Origin: Methylophaga sp. 41_12_T18
GTDB taxonomy: Bacteria; Pseudomonadota; Gammaproteobacteria; Nitrosococcales; Methylophagaceae
Length of the DNA: 61,957 nt
Assembly (NCBI GenBank): GCA_002163115.1
Contig: MAAI01000063.1
Span: 1-61,957, forward strand
Direction: 5' to 3'
This document shows, piece by piece, positions 23,135 to 32,941 of this stretch. Positions within the stretch are counted from its first letter, which is position 1, and each line of letters begins with the position of its first letter. The notes under the pieces were generated by a model. That model searched no databases. It was not told where the DNA came from and saw nothing but the letters and a program-made list of their open reading frames with translations. A program made the translations under genes and the position numbers.

Positions 23135-24805
23135 TTAGTTCTTACGAAGTAAAAAACAAACTCTAGCTCCAACCCCACTATTGTTTTCAGCCCAAATATT
23201 ACCTTTATGTGCTTCTACAATCTCCTTACAGATTGCTAAACCTAGTCCAGTACCTCCTGCTCCCGTATTCGTTTTTGAACTCTGAATAAATTGATCGAAG
23301 ATTGTTTCCAATTCTTCATCAGGTACACCCGGTCCTTGATCAATGATGCTTAACTTTAACATGGTGATTGAGTCATCATTGTCAGCCTCTTGGCTCACCA
23401 CACTATCTTCCAATATAATTGTAATATCACTGCCATTGTCGGTGAACTTAACGGCATTAGATATGAGGTTGGCAATCACTTGTGACAGTTTATCGTGGTC
23501 ATAATACGCCAATGTATTTTCTGCTTTACTCTCTACCTTTATTTGTAACTCTTTTTCCAATAGCTTGGTAGAAAATTCAGTCATGATTCTTTCTAAACAG
23601 ACTGTAAGGTCTTGCTGCCTGAAATCATAAGTCATTTTCCCGGCTTCTAGTTTAGACAGATCAAGTAAGTCATTTAATAGCCGTAATAAACGTTGACCAC
23701 TTTCGTTAATATTACTAAAAAAACGATTTATTTTTTCGATGCCTTTTTCTTCTAAAGGTCGCTTATTGCTCTGCTTGATGCCGAATTCAGAAAAGCTAAG
23801 AATAGAGTGCATCGGCGTGCGTAATTCATGAGACATATTGGCAAGAAAGTTTGATTTAGATTGATTAGCAGCCTCAGCCTCTAGCCTAGCCTGATGTGCC
23901 ACTTCTGCAGAAGCACGTAATTCTTTGGTTTGCTCATGTACGACTTGTTTTAAGTTCTCTTCAAATATTTTCTGCGTCGTAATATCCTTACGAATTGCTA
24001 CATAACGTTCAATATCTCCAAAGCTATTACGGTAAGCAACAACCGTAGTATCTAACCAATATAGCGATCCATCTTTAGCTTTATTACACACATTTTTCCG
24101 CCACGGTTGACCGGAATTGGTTGTTTGATACATTTCCAGCCAAAAAGAGCTTGGGTGTTGTCCAGAATTCAAAATTCGATGATTTTTTCCTAACAACTCT
24201 TCTTTTGAGAAAAGTGTTAACGCACAAAACTTATCATTTACATAGGTAATTATCCCTTTATCGTCAGTTACCGAGACACTGGTGGTTAAATCAAGTGCTG
24301 CTTGCCGATCATTAAGCTCTTGCTCGTTATACTTTTGTTTGCTGATATCAATTAATACAATATGATATTTATCAAGTTGACCGCGTTTATTTTTTAAAAT
24401 TACTGTCGATTGACTAAACCATTTTGACTTTCCTGATTTGGTCAAAAAACACACTTCACCTCGCCCTATGCCCTCTAAGTCTATTGCACTTTGTATGACT
24501 GAATGCCTGCGAGTTTCTACACAAAAATAAGGCGTTAATAATGCAGGGTTCGTCATTAGCTCATCACTAGAAAACTCTAACAGATCAGCCAGTTTTTCAT
24601 TCACCGAATTCAGCGAATAATCAGCGTTTCGTACTATTAAGCCCGCTAAAGAGTCAAATACCAGCTTATGATTTAAAAGCTCTATTTGACTTGTGTTTGT
24701 CGACTGACCTTGCTGGTTCGAGACTGACGCGACTTTACTATTAGCCGATAATAGCGTTGCAGGGTGATCCGAACTTTGATCACGTTCTTGGTTTGCATTT
24801 GTCAT
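23135..24805 (-). CDS. PAS-domain sensor histidine kinase
   Basis: A soluble kinase of 556 residues. First PAS about 48-165 (LAGLIVRNADYSLNSVNEKL), second PAS with PAC about 170-285 (LLGKNHRILNSGQHPSSFWL, typical of aerotaxis-type PAS), then a coiled coil. HisKA follows, with the phospho-acceptor in FLANMSHELRTPMHSILSFS (about residue 330), and then HATPase_c with N box QVIANLISNAVKFT, G1 DQGPGVP and G2 GGTGLGLAICKE. It has no receiver domain. It diverges from a response-regulator gene at 25000, with a 194-base gap between. It probably belongs to the same phosphorelay as the two genes to the right. Confidence 0.93.
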   Translation of the reverse strand: MTNANQERDQSSDHPATLLSANSKVASVSNQQGQSTNTSQIELLNHKLVFDSLAGLIVRNADYSLNSVNEKLADLLEFSSDELMTNPALLTPYFCVETRRHSVIQSAIDLEGIGRGEVCFLTKSGKSKWFSQSTVILKNKRGQLDKYHIVLIDISKQKYNEQELNDRQAALDLTTSVSVTDDKGIITYVNDKFCALTLFSKEELLGKNHRILNSGQHPSSFWLEMYQTTNSGQPWRKNVCNKAKDGSLYWLDTTVVAYRNSFGDIERYVAIRKDITTQKIFEENLKQVVHEQTKELRASAEVAHQARLEAEAANQSKSNFLANMSHELRTPMHSILSFSEFGIKQSNKRPLEEKGIEKINRFFSNINESGQRLLRLLNDLLDLSKLEAGKMTYDFRQQDLTVCLERIMTEFSTKLLEKELQIKVESKAENTLAYYDHDKLSQVIANLISNAVKFTDNGSDITIILEDSVVSQEADNDDSITMLKLSIIDQGPGVPDEELETIFDQFIQSSKTNTGAGGTGLGLAICKEIVEAHKGNIWAENNSGVGARVCFLLRKN

Positions 24806-24999
24806 AGCATCAGTTCACCTGAGAAGTGGGCATGGTATGCAGAAAAATACTTTTAAACAATATACTCAATCGAGTATAGGTCAGGAGTTGTTAATCTTAC
24901 AAGTTAATCTTACAAGTCATTATTGCCAATAGACATTCTCTATTTTTTGCCTCATAATTTCTACTCGATAGTGTTAATAAACATACGGGTGATAGCTCT

Positions 25000-26106
25000 A
25001 TGAATAATACGGAAGCAACACTGTTATTGATTGATGATGAACCTTTCAATTTAGAAATACTGGAAGAACTACTCAGTGATGACTACCAGTTAATCACTGC
25101 TGAAAATGGCCAAGTAGGCGTCGAAAAAGCCATAGAATTTCAACCTGACTTAATTTTACTCGACGTTAATATGCCAATATTAAATGGCCTCTTAACTTGC
25201 GAGCAACTCAAAGATAACCTAGATACCGCTGATATTCCCATTATTTTCGTTTCCGCCTTAGCCAGCATAGAAGAACGTCTAGCCGGTTATAAAGTCGGGG
25301 CTGAAGACTACATTACTAAACCATTTCAAGAACAAGAACTTCAAATAAAAATAGAACTTATTCTCGCCAGTATGCAGGCTAAAGCTACTTTACAAGAAAG
25401 CTCAACTGAAGCGATGAATATGGCAATGACGGCGATGACCTCAGCTAGTGAAGTAGGTCAAATTCTGCAATTTATTCGTGATAGTTACACTGTTGATAGC
25501 TATGACGACCTTGCCCAATTAACATTAGACCTTTATGAGACTTATGGTTTACAGATCCTACTCAGGATTAAAACCAAGTTGAACTCCTTCTATTATTCTC
25601 ATCTAGGCACAGTTACTGATCGGGAAAAATCTGTGTTTGAATTAGTCGCTGACAAAGGTCGGTTTATTGATTTTGGTCGACGTACTGCGATGAATTACGA
25701 TAATTTTGCCCTTATCGTCAATGACATGCCCGTCGACGATGCTGAAAAATATGGTCGCATTAAAGATAATATGGGCATTATGGGTGAAGCTGTCGAAGCA
25801 AGAGCCATAACTCTTGCCACTGAACTTCACTTAGAAGAACGTCGACATGCCCTGGATGCATTAATGGCCAGAGCCGAAACAATGATTGCCGAAATCAAGT
25901 TAGAGCATTCTGAAAACAGTTATCAAAATGGCCAGATTTTAAATGATTTATTAGAAAATGTAGAAGAAGCATTCTTAACGTTAGGTTTAAGTGATAAGCA
26001 AGAAGAAGAGTTAATTAATTTACTCAATGCCACACAACAAGCTTCTACTCAATTATATGATAACGGTTTAAATTTGGATGAAAAGCTAGCATCTATAAAA
26101 GCGTAA
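25000..26106 (+). CDS. Response regulator with unassigned C-terminal region
   Basis: A 368-residue protein. Residues 1-125 form a complete receiver: acidic pair in LLIDDEPFN, phospho-acceptor Asp in PDLILLDVNMPILNG (about 56), and KPF lysine. Residues about 140-290 contain SASEVGQILQFIRDSYTVDS and a beta-rich stretch around FELVADKGRFIDFG. This does not match a common DNA-binding or cyclic-di-GMP output domain. The last 80 residues are helical coiled coil. No helix-turn-helix is visible, so the output may be protein-protein contact. It is followed by a receiver-kinase gene in the same direction. Confidence 0.88.
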   Translation: MNNTEATLLLIDDEPFNLEILEELLSDDYQLITAENGQVGVEKAIEFQPDLILLDVNMPILNGLLTCEQLKDNLDTADIPIIFVSALASIEERLAGYKVGAEDYITKPFQEQELQIKIELILASMQAKATLQESSTEAMNMAMTAMTSASEVGQILQFIRDSYTVDSYDDLAQLTLDLYETYGLQILLRIKTKLNSFYYSHLGTVTDREKSVFELVADKGRFIDFGRRTAMNYDNFALIVNDMPVDDAEKYGRIKDNMGIMGEAVEARAITLATELHLEERRHALDALMARAETMIAEIKLEHSENSYQNGQILNDLLENVEEAFLTLGLSDKQEEELINLLNATQQASTQLYDNGLNLDEKLASIKA

Positions 26107-26223
26107 CTATTTTAATTCAACAGATTCATTATTGTAATAATAAATAACGATACTCATTGCCCATTGCTAACTGTAAAGCTATCCTTACCATACGTAACTC
26201 ACATATCTACAACAGGGTCGTCA

Positions 26224-27750
26224 ATGACTGTGAAGAAAAACTCAACTCATCTTCCAACGGTTTCTAAGCTAAGTTCACCGATGAAAGTACTTGTCATCGA
26301 CCACTCGACTTTATTTCATGAGATGTTGACCAATATTTTTTCAAATATTGATATGACCCCCGTCTTCTTTGACAATGCAAAACAGTGTTTAGCAGCATTA
26401 AAGTCAGAACAATTCGACTGTATTTGTTTATCTATGTATATCGAAGATGGTGACGGTATATCTTTAACTCATGACATTCGTGAGCTGGAAAATCATAAAC
26501 ACACCCCTATTTTGCTACTGACATCTGATGAATCAAATGAAGTCTACCAACGTGCTCTCTCCTCTGGTGTAACTGAAGTTTTTAGCAAACAAGATGTCAT
26601 TCAGCTGATTAACTTTATTCAGCGCTTCACGGTTCAACAGCAACCGATTACCGGTCGAGTCTTATACGTCGAAGATACCTTGTCACAGCAACGACTGGTA
26701 ACGGAAATTTTTACCAATAAAGGCTTAACCGTCGATGCTTTTACATCCGCTGAAGAAGCCTGGCATAGTTATGTCCACAATGATTATGACTTAGTGGTCA
26801 CTGACATCATTCTCAAGGGCATGATGACCGGTATGGCCCTAACTAACCGGATTCGTCGTTTAGGTGGAGAAAAAGGCGATGTGCCTATCTTAGCTATTAC
26901 TGCGTTTGATGATGCTTCGCGCCGTATTGAACTGTTTTATTTAGGTATCAGTGATTATGTAAAGAAACCTATTTTAGAGGAAGAATTATTAGCACGCGTT
27001 CGTCACCTAATTAAAGGTAAACAGTTTTATATTGAATCTTTAAAACAGAAACAACGTGCTGAGGCAGCTGATATTGCCAAGTCTGAATTCATTGCCCACA
27101 TGAATCACGAATTGCGTACCCCGATGACTGCAATTCTTGGTTTTACATCATTAATTGTTCATGGTGAACAGGAATTAACTGATGATCAAAAAGAAAATAT
27201 GGAACACATTCAGCATGCCAGTGAACACTTATTAGAACTCATTAATGACATTACCAATATTTCTAAGATTGAAGCTGGCGTTATCGACATTAATATCAAA
27301 GCTGAATTTTTAAGCAATATAGTTGACACTACGGTCAGTCGCCTAGCGCCACTGGCACAAAAGTACGGTATTGAGATTGAACCTTATAAAATCCCTAATG
27401 CTATGCAAGTTAGAGTCGATCCACTACGCCTCCATCAAGTACTTATTAACTTAATGTCTAATGCAATTAAATACAATAGTAAAAATGGAACCGTGCAAAT
27501 ATTATGCAAATCGGGAAATAATGGCTTTGTGCGACTGGGCGTAAAAGATAGCGGCGAAGGACTTACTGCAGAAGAACAAGAAAATATATTCAAACCATTT
27601 AATCGGCTGAGCCAAAATCTAGAAATTGAAGGCACCGGTCTCGGCTTAGTCATTTGCAATCGGTTTATGACGCTGATGGACGGAAAAATTGATCTTAAAA
27701 GTAAAAAAGGTCACGGCAGTACCTTTTGGATTGAAATGCCCAGTGCTTAA
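26224..27750 (+). CDS. Hybrid kinase with pseudo-receiver, receiver and histidine kinase domains
   Basis: A 508-residue protein. The first receiver-like domain (about 20-135) lacks the acceptor: FDCICLSMYIEDGDG has serine where the aspartate should be, and the acidic pair is VIDHS. The second receiver (about 145-265) is intact: YVEDT, then DLVVTDIILKG with the acceptor Asp, then KKP. HisKA follows with FIAHMNHELRTPMTAILGFT and then HATPase_c with N box VLINLMSNAIKYN and G2 GTGLGLVICNRF. The receivers precede the kinase, the reverse of common hybrid kinases. I chose the ATG at 26224; the frame upstream of it opens with a TTG and lacks a ribosome-binding site. Confidence 0.92.
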   Translation: MTVKKNSTHLPTVSKLSSPMKVLVIDHSTLFHEMLTNIFSNIDMTPVFFDNAKQCLAALKSEQFDCICLSMYIEDGDGISLTHDIRELENHKHTPILLLTSDESNEVYQRALSSGVTEVFSKQDVIQLINFIQRFTVQQQPITGRVLYVEDTLSQQRLVTEIFTNKGLTVDAFTSAEEAWHSYVHNDYDLVVTDIILKGMMTGMALTNRIRRLGGEKGDVPILAITAFDDASRRIELFYLGISDYVKKPILEEELLARVRHLIKGKQFYIESLKQKQRAEAADIAKSEFIAHMNHELRTPMTAILGFTSLIVHGEQELTDDQKENMEHIQHASEHLLELINDITNISKIEAGVIDINIKAEFLSNIVDTTVSRLAPLAQKYGIEIEPYKIPNAMQVRVDPLRLHQVLINLMSNAIKYNSKNGTVQILCKSGNNGFVRLGVKDSGEGLTAEEQENIFKPFNRLSQNLEIEGTGLGLVICNRFMTLMDGKIDLKSKKGHGSTFWIEMPSA

Positions 27751-27795
27751 TAACAATAAATTCCACTAGTTAACTAACCGAAAAAGACACACTAA

Positions 27796-28251
27796 ATGAA
27801 AATATGGGTAGATGCCGATGCTTGTCCGGCAGTAATTAAAGAGATCTTATTTCGGGCTGCCGAACGAACCACAATACAACTAACGTTAATCGCCAACCAT
27901 GTTTTACGTATTCCTCCCTCTTCCTACATATCCTTCGTTCAAGTAAGTTCAGGGTTTGATGTTGCTGATGATGAAATTGTTAAACGGTGCCACAGTGGCG
28001 ATCTAGTGATCACCAGTGATATTCCACTCGCTGCTGAAGTGATTGAAAAAGGCGGCTTGGCATTAAGTCCTCGTGGAGAGTTATATACCACTGATAATAT
28101 TAAAGACCGTCTCACCATGCGTGACTTTATGGATAACTTGCGTTCTAGTGGTATTGATACCGGCGGCCCTCCAGCACTTAACCAAAATGATCGTAAATTA
28201 TTTGCCAACCATCTTGATAAAATATTAACTCAGCACTCACTTAACAAGTAA
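27796..28251 (+). CDS. yaiI: YaiI/YqxD family (DUF188) protein
   Basis: A 151-residue protein of the DUF188 family with its diagnostic motifs: [11 protein letters not shown] at the start, [13 protein letters not shown] in the middle, [18 protein letters not shown], and the conserved [11 protein letters not shown] near the end. The fold is PIN-like, with conserved aspartates at the expected metal site, so nuclease activity is possible but not proven. Its neighbours, a hybrid kinase and a DnaA-box repeat, give no functional hint. Confidence 0.95.
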   Translation: MKIWVDADACPAVIKEILFRAAERTTIQLTLIANHVLRIPPSSYISFVQVSSGFDVADDEIVKRCHSGDLVITSDIPLAAEVIEKGGLALSPRGELYTTDNIKDRLTMRDFMDNLRSSGIDTGGPPALNQNDRKLFANHLDKILTQHSLNK

Positions 28252-28331
28252 TTAACATCACCTTGCTATAGCTGACGACGAAACATTGCTTGTATCAGGC
28301 TAGTTATCTAAATAAAACCGCCGGTTCACAG

Positions 28332-28440
28332 TTATTCACTTTACTCACAAAATCTGTGGATAACTATGTGGTTAACCCTGCTAAAAGTCGCTAACTAACT
28401 ATTCCTTAACTGTGAATTTGTATTGGTTAAAAAACATACA
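28332..28440 (+). repeat. DnaA-box repeat, copy 6 (diverged)
   Basis: The left half keeps TTATTCACTTTACTCACA and the perfect DnaA box (28355-28363), and the right end keeps TTGGTTAAAAAA. The middle hairpin has diverged. It shows which parts are conserved when the copies drift: the DnaA box survives unchanged. The rest of 28252-28581 contains nothing else I can call. Confidence 0.8.
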
Positions 28441-28581
28441 ATTCCAATCTGGCACTCAACCGCAGGCCCTTTCCTAAGAGTAGTTTAAAATGTTTTTTCG
28501 ATTCTTTATCTAATTTTTGTTGATTAAAGTTATTTAAAAACAGTCCGATACCGCTTTCATGCAATAGAAAAGTGGAAGACT

Positions 28582-28806
28582 ATGATTGAATTACCAAGGA
28601 TCTACACCAATACTGTGATAACAGTGAATAGCCCCAGTCAGGTGACAGCGTCGCATGCGATTACCGATGCCCCTAAGCATGAAAATAATGAACGTGAACG
28701 AAGAAAACAGCACGCTAGAAGACGTGGGCAGAATAAAAATGGTAGTCCTATTGATCGTCGTACAGCACACGATAGGCGCAAGCCGTCATTTCAAGCTAGA
28801 GCCTAA
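28582..28806 (+). CDS. Small basic protein of unknown function
   Basis: A 74-residue protein whose second half is strongly basic (NERERRKQHARRRGQNKNGS, then DRRTAHDRRKP). The repeated DRR(x)RRK pattern occurs in many small gammaproteobacterial proteins that neighbour motility or signalling genes, with no known function. The ATG has GGAAG upstream. It converges on the PilZ gene with no gap between the stop codons. The reading frame could be real, but support is limited. Confidence 0.55.
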   Translation: MIELPRIYTNTVITVNSPSQVTASHAITDAPKHENNERERRKQHARRRGQNKNGSPIDRRTAHDRRKPSFQARA

Positions 28807-29229
28807 TTATAACTTAGGAAATTGACTCGCATACTTTGGGAGCCATTCCAGCGCAGCCTTTTCGGAGCTCATCTCAACACCTGTTAACACAGACTGTTGT
28901 TGACGATAATCTTCAATATAGCAAACCTGCTCAACCATTCGCATAGCAAACAGTACATCTTTCTCTAGAAATACGATGCCAATTAAATAGTTATCCTCAA
29001 TATTTTTACACCAACGCACAATTCCTTCTGCATGAAATTCTGGATGACAAACCGAGATAGTAATCTTAACTGTTTCACCGGCAGCATGATGATGTTCACA
29101 AGCAAAACACAAGCCGCCATGACTGAGGTCTTTCACCTGATTTTGTTGGTAGGCCTGCACCTTATTAGATGAAACATGTAGAGGAATGGCTATTGGGTGT
29201 CGAATATATTGACGTGATTCACTATCCAT
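28807..29229 (-). CDS. PilZ domain protein (cyclic-di-GMP effector)
   Basis: A 140-residue protein with a single PilZ domain. The cyclic-di-GMP binding signature is complete: the RxxxR part in SRQYIRHPIAIPLHV, and the D/N-x-S-x-x-G part in VKDLSHGGLCFACEHH. The beta-barrel strands EGIVRWCKNIEDNYLIGIVF follow, with a helical C-terminus. It would bind cyclic-di-GMP and act through an unknown partner. It is convergent with a small basic protein gene and lies downstream of the RNase J-like gene, same strand, 57 bases apart. Confidence 0.93.
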   Translation of the reverse strand: MDSESRQYIRHPIAIPLHVSSNKVQAYQQNQVKDLSHGGLCFACEHHHAAGETVKITISVCHPEFHAEGIVRWCKNIEDNYLIGIVFLEKDVLFAMRMVEQVCYIEDYRQQQSVLTGVEMSSEKAALEWLPKYASQFPKL

Positions 29230-29286
29230 AGTTTGAGCGTAACACAGATATTTAAGCCATATTATTCACCGGCTTTTTCAATTAAA

Positions 29287-30660
29287 CTACAATTTAACTA
29301 AACGTGTTCCTTTTAGCCCTAAACGGCCTGTTTTTACAGCATTACGGCGTATACCTCTTACTGGCGAAATATAAAATAAATCCCCATTCTTTCCCAATAA
29401 CTGTTCGGTTACCCCCGCGCTTCGCGCAACGCTTGCATTGGCAGACAGATGCTGAACTTCACCATGTACAGGAATGGCACAAGCAGGTTTGACCCAACTA
29501 TACATCGCTTTAAGCTCTTGTTGAGCTGGATGGCCAGAAACATGGATAGGTAAGCGACTTTGATCGGCGGTAATAACGTCAACTTTCATCGCTTTTAAAC
29601 GCTCAATTAATGCCTCAACAGCAAGCTCGTTACCAGGAATCATTTTTGAACTGAAAATAACGGTATCGCCAGCTTCTAACTGCATATCTCGGAAACTATT
29701 CATACTTAATCTATTAAGTGCAGTTCTTGGTTCACCCTGACTTCCTGTGGCCACCAATAACACAGTATGAGGTGGGAGATAGCCTAAATGAGTTGAATCG
29801 ACTATGGTTTCGACACCAGTCCATATGCCCACACTACGGGCAGCAGACATATTATTAATTAAAGAGCGGCCTAATAACCCCATATGTCGCTGCGTTTGTT
29901 GGGCAATTTTAGCAATGGTAGTGAGACGAGCGATATTGCTGCCGAAACAGGTTATAACCACCCTTCCCTTTGCATTTTCAACATGCTGTTTTAAACCGGC
30001 ATATAAACTTGCTTCACTACCAGACCAACCTTCAACATTTGCATTGGTCGAATCACAGACCATAGCAGCAATATTCTCTGAAGCCAGTGCTTGATATTCA
30101 CTCTGAATATAACCTGTTCCAATGACGGGATTTGCATCCAATTTCCAATCAGCCGTATGAAAAACATTGCCTGCTGGGGTAGAAATCAATAAACCATAGG
30201 GTTCTGGTATCGAATGTGTAAGTGCCACCCATTTAACTTGGAACACACCAATATCTATCACATCCTGTACATCAATGATTGTAACTTGAACTTTATCTAC
30301 CAGGTTTGCTTCCACTAACTTTCGGCGTAAGATTTCAGCAGTAAAGGCGGTGGTGTAGATTGGACATTTAAATTTCGACCACAAATAAGGAACGGCTCCG
30401 ACATGATCTTCATGAGCATGAGTAATCACTAAGCCATCTAATTGTTGTTTTCGATCGGCTATAAATTGTGGATCTGCCATTTGAACATGTGCTCGTCCAG
30501 ACACTAACTCATCACCATCAACATCGGTGTTTTGTTCAAAGGTCACCCCACAATCAACCATCAGCCAACGGCCATTATGACCATATAGATTCAGGTTCAT
30601 ACCTATTTCACCGGTCCCTCCAAGAGGTAAAAACCATAAATCTGATACATCTGGTGTCAT
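29287..30660 (-). CDS. Ribonuclease J-family metallo-beta-lactamase protein
   Basis: A 457-residue protein of the beta-CASP metallo-beta-lactamase type. It starts FLPLGGTGEIGMNLNLYG, typical of RNase J. The zinc motif HAHEDH is at residues 81-86, with later ligands in THSIPEPYGLLI and FHTADWKLDA, and the beta-CASP part has the conserved VATGSQGEPRTAL and HVSGHPAQQE. Full RNase J proteins are about 550 residues; the C-terminal domain used for dimerisation is missing. RNase J is common in Gram-positives and present in only some gammaproteobacteria, so RNA processing is likely but not certain. It diverges from oadG. Confidence 0.9.
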   Translation of the reverse strand: MTPDVSDLWFLPLGGTGEIGMNLNLYGHNGRWLMVDCGVTFEQNTDVDGDELVSGRAHVQMADPQFIADRKQQLDGLVITHAHEDHVGAVPYLWSKFKCPIYTTAFTAEILRRKLVEANLVDKVQVTIIDVQDVIDIGVFQVKWVALTHSIPEPYGLLISTPAGNVFHTADWKLDANPVIGTGYIQSEYQALASENIAAMVCDSTNANVEGWSGSEASLYAGLKQHVENAKGRVVITCFGSNIARLTTIAKIAQQTQRHMGLLGRSLINNMSAARSVGIWTGVETIVDSTHLGYLPPHTVLLVATGSQGEPRTALNRLSMNSFRDMQLEAGDTVIFSSKMIPGNELAVEALIERLKAMKVDVITADQSRLPIHVSGHPAQQELKAMYSWVKPACAIPVHGEVQHLSANASVARSAGVTEQLLGKNGDLFYISPVRGIRRNAVKTGRLGLKGTRLVKL

Positions 30661-30824
30661 GCTGTTCCTAAATTAATAGCAATCAAAAGTAACTCATTAT
30701 GCCCTTATATTGGCAGCTATAAGCAAAGGAAAACATGCCAAATCTGTCAGCGATGATATAATAGGCGGTCATTTTATTTTAAGTTATTGATTTGATAACT
30801 TTAGTTTGTTCGAGGATCTGGTAG

Positions 30825-31115
30825 ATGGAATCATCTAGCTTGTTAAACGAGGGGGTTACCCTCATGATTTTTGGCGTAAGCTTTGTCTTCGTCTTTTTGA
30901 CGTTGTTAGTTATTGCTACGTCATTGATGTCATGGATAATCACTAAGTATGAAAAAAATGTGGGTCTGTTACCTGAAGATGGTATCCCAGCCCCTACTGC
31001 TGTTATCAGCTCACCTAAACATGGCAATAAAAGCCAAACTCATAGCGATGATAGCTCGTTAATCACGATTTTATCAGCAGCAGTACATAAGTACCGCTCA
31101 CGCAATAAAAAATAA
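30825..31115 (+). CDS. oadG: Oxaloacetate decarboxylase gamma chain
   Basis: A 96-residue subunit with one N-terminal transmembrane helix (about 14-38, GVTLMIFGVSFVFVFLTLLV) and a hydrophilic cytoplasmic tail. This is the layout of OadG, which assembles the complex and helps deliver zinc and protons. It is the first gene of oadGAB, the standard order, 41 bases before oadA. A rather variable tail is normal for this subunit. Confidence 0.92.
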   Translation: MESSSLLNEGVTLMIFGVSFVFVFLTLLVIATSLMSWIITKYEKNVGLLPEDGIPAPTAVISSPKHGNKSQTHSDDSSLITILSAAVHKYRSRNKK

Positions 31116-31156
31116 ACTTTAGTTCAATATAGTTAACATCTTTTAAGGCCATTAAT

Positions 31157-32932
31157 ATGACCGAAGCTAAAAAAGCGCTAGGCATCACTGACGTAGTTCT
31201 ACGTGACGCTCATCAATCTTTATTTGCAACACGACTACGTCTTGACGATATGTTGCCCATTGCTGAAAAGCTGGATCAAGTAGGTTATTGGTCTGTTGAA
31301 ACTTGGGGTGGTGCAACTTTTGACTCTTGCATTCGTTACTTGGGTGAAGACCCATGGCATCGTATTCGCACATTAAAAGCAGCAATGCCAAATACTCCAC
31401 AACAAATGTTATTGCGGGGTCAAAACTTACTCGGCTATCGTCATTATGCAGATGATGTAGTCAAAAAATTTGTTGAACGTGCCGCAGTCAATGGTGTTGA
31501 TGTTTTCCGCGTATTTGATGCGATGAATGACACTCGTAACTTAGAAGTGGCTCTTAAAGCAGTTCAAGAAAACGATCGTCATGCCCAAGGTACTATCTCC
31601 TACACAGTAAGCCCAGTACATAACTTAACTATGTGGGTAGATCTAGCCAAACAAATCGAAGACATGGGTGCACATTCACTATGTATTAAAGATATGGCTG
31701 GTTTGCTTAAGCCTTATACCGCTTACGAACTTGTGAGTAATCTTAAGCAAGCTATCGATATACCAATACAAATACATTCTCATGCTACGACAGGCCTATC
31801 CACAGCAACTATCATGAAAGCTGTAGAAGCTGGTATTGATAATGTTGATAGCTCTATCTCATCAATGTCGATGACCTATGGTCATTCTGCAACAGAATCT
31901 GTAGTTTCAATCTTTGAAGGTACAGATCGTGATACCGGTTTAAATATTGAGTTATTAGAAGAAATCTCTGCTTACTTCCGTGAAGTAAGAAAGAAATATG
32001 CACCTTGGGAAGGCGCATTAAAAGGTGTTGATTCTCGTATTTTGGTAGCACAAGTGCCTGGCGGCATGTTAACCAATATGGAAAGTCAGTTACGAGACCA
32101 AGGTGCTGAAGACCGTATTGATGAAGTGTTAGCTGAAATTCCTCGTGTTCGCGAAGATTTAGGTTTTATTCCTCTAGTCACACCAACCTCGCAAATTGTT
32201 GGTACTCAAGCAGTGCTCAATGTTTTAACTGGTGAACGTTATAAATCTATCACTGCAGAAACGGCTGGTGTATTAAAAGGCGAATATGGTGCTGCACCCG
32301 CACCATTTAACTCTGATTTACAGAAACAAGTATTAGCTGGTGCTGAAGTCATTACGTGTCGCCCTGCTGATTTAATTGAATCTGAAATGGATAAATTAAC
32401 AGCTGAACTGCAACAACTATCAAGTCAAGATGGCATTGAGTTGGAGCAAGGTGAACGTGAGATTGATGATGTATTAACCTATGCCCTGTTTCCTCAAGTA
32501 GGCCTCAAGTTCTTAGCTAACCGTAATAACCCAGATGCATTTGAACCAGTGCCGACACTTGAAGCTGCACAAGCAGCTACACAACGTCAAAACAGTGATG
32601 AAGAAGTGTATACCATTGCAGTAAATGGCCAGAGTTATGTTGTTCAAGTAAATGAAGGTGGTGACATTGGCAATATTACGCCAACAGCAGCACCGCAAGC
32701 AGCAGCACCTGTCACAGAAGGTGAAGCTATCACAGCACCTTTAGCAGGTAATATCTGGAAAGTTGAAGTCACCCTTGGCCAACAAGTCGATGAAGGTGAA
32801 GTATTAGTCATTTTAGAAGCCATGAAAATGGAAACTCAAATCGTCGCTTCTAAATCTGGTGTAGTCGCATCCATTTCGGTTAACCCCGGCGATGATGTAA
32901 AAGTTGGCGACCAGCTCGTCTCAATCGCATAG
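31157..32932 (+). CDS. oadA: Oxaloacetate decarboxylase alpha chain (biotin protein)
   Basis: A 591-residue carboxyltransferase subunit. The N-terminal TIM-barrel domain contains [33 protein letters not shown], and the metal-binding HSHATTG. The middle PYC/OADA domain includes [17 protein letters not shown] Pro/Ala-rich linker ([11 protein letters not shown]) joins a C-terminal biotinyl domain whose lysine lies in EAMKMET (about 557). It transfers the carboxyl group from oxaloacetate to biotin for decarboxylation by OadB, yielding pyruvate. Spacing of nine bases to oadB indicates one operon. Confidence 0.97.
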   Translation: MTEAKKALGITDVVLRDAHQSLFATRLRLDDMLPIAEKLDQVGYWSVETWGGATFDSCIRYLGEDPWHRIRTLKAAMPNTPQQMLLRGQNLLGYRHYADDVVKKFVERAAVNGVDVFRVFDAMNDTRNLEVALKAVQENDRHAQGTISYTVSPVHNLTMWVDLAKQIEDMGAHSLCIKDMAGLLKPYTAYELVSNLKQAIDIPIQIHSHATTGLSTATIMKAVEAGIDNVDSSISSMSMTYGHSATESVVSIFEGTDRDTGLNIELLEEISAYFREVRKKYAPWEGALKGVDSRILVAQVPGGMLTNMESQLRDQGAEDRIDEVLAEIPRVREDLGFIPLVTPTSQIVGTQAVLNVLTGERYKSITAETAGVLKGEYGAAPAPFNSDLQKQVLAGAEVITCRPADLIESEMDKLTAELQQLSSQDGIELEQGEREIDDVLTYALFPQVGLKFLANRNNPDAFEPVPTLEAAQAATQRQNSDEEVYTIAVNGQSYVVQVNEGGDIGNITPTAAPQAAAPVTEGEAITAPLAGNIWKVEVTLGQQVDEGEVLVILEAMKMETQIVASKSGVVASISVNPGDDVKVGDQLVSIA

Positions 32933-32941
32933 GGTAACAAT

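Noticed and set aside
22937..23152. 71-codon open frame across the tRNA
   Set aside because: It is read through the tRNA-Val gene, which is complete and certain. The frame has no separate support.
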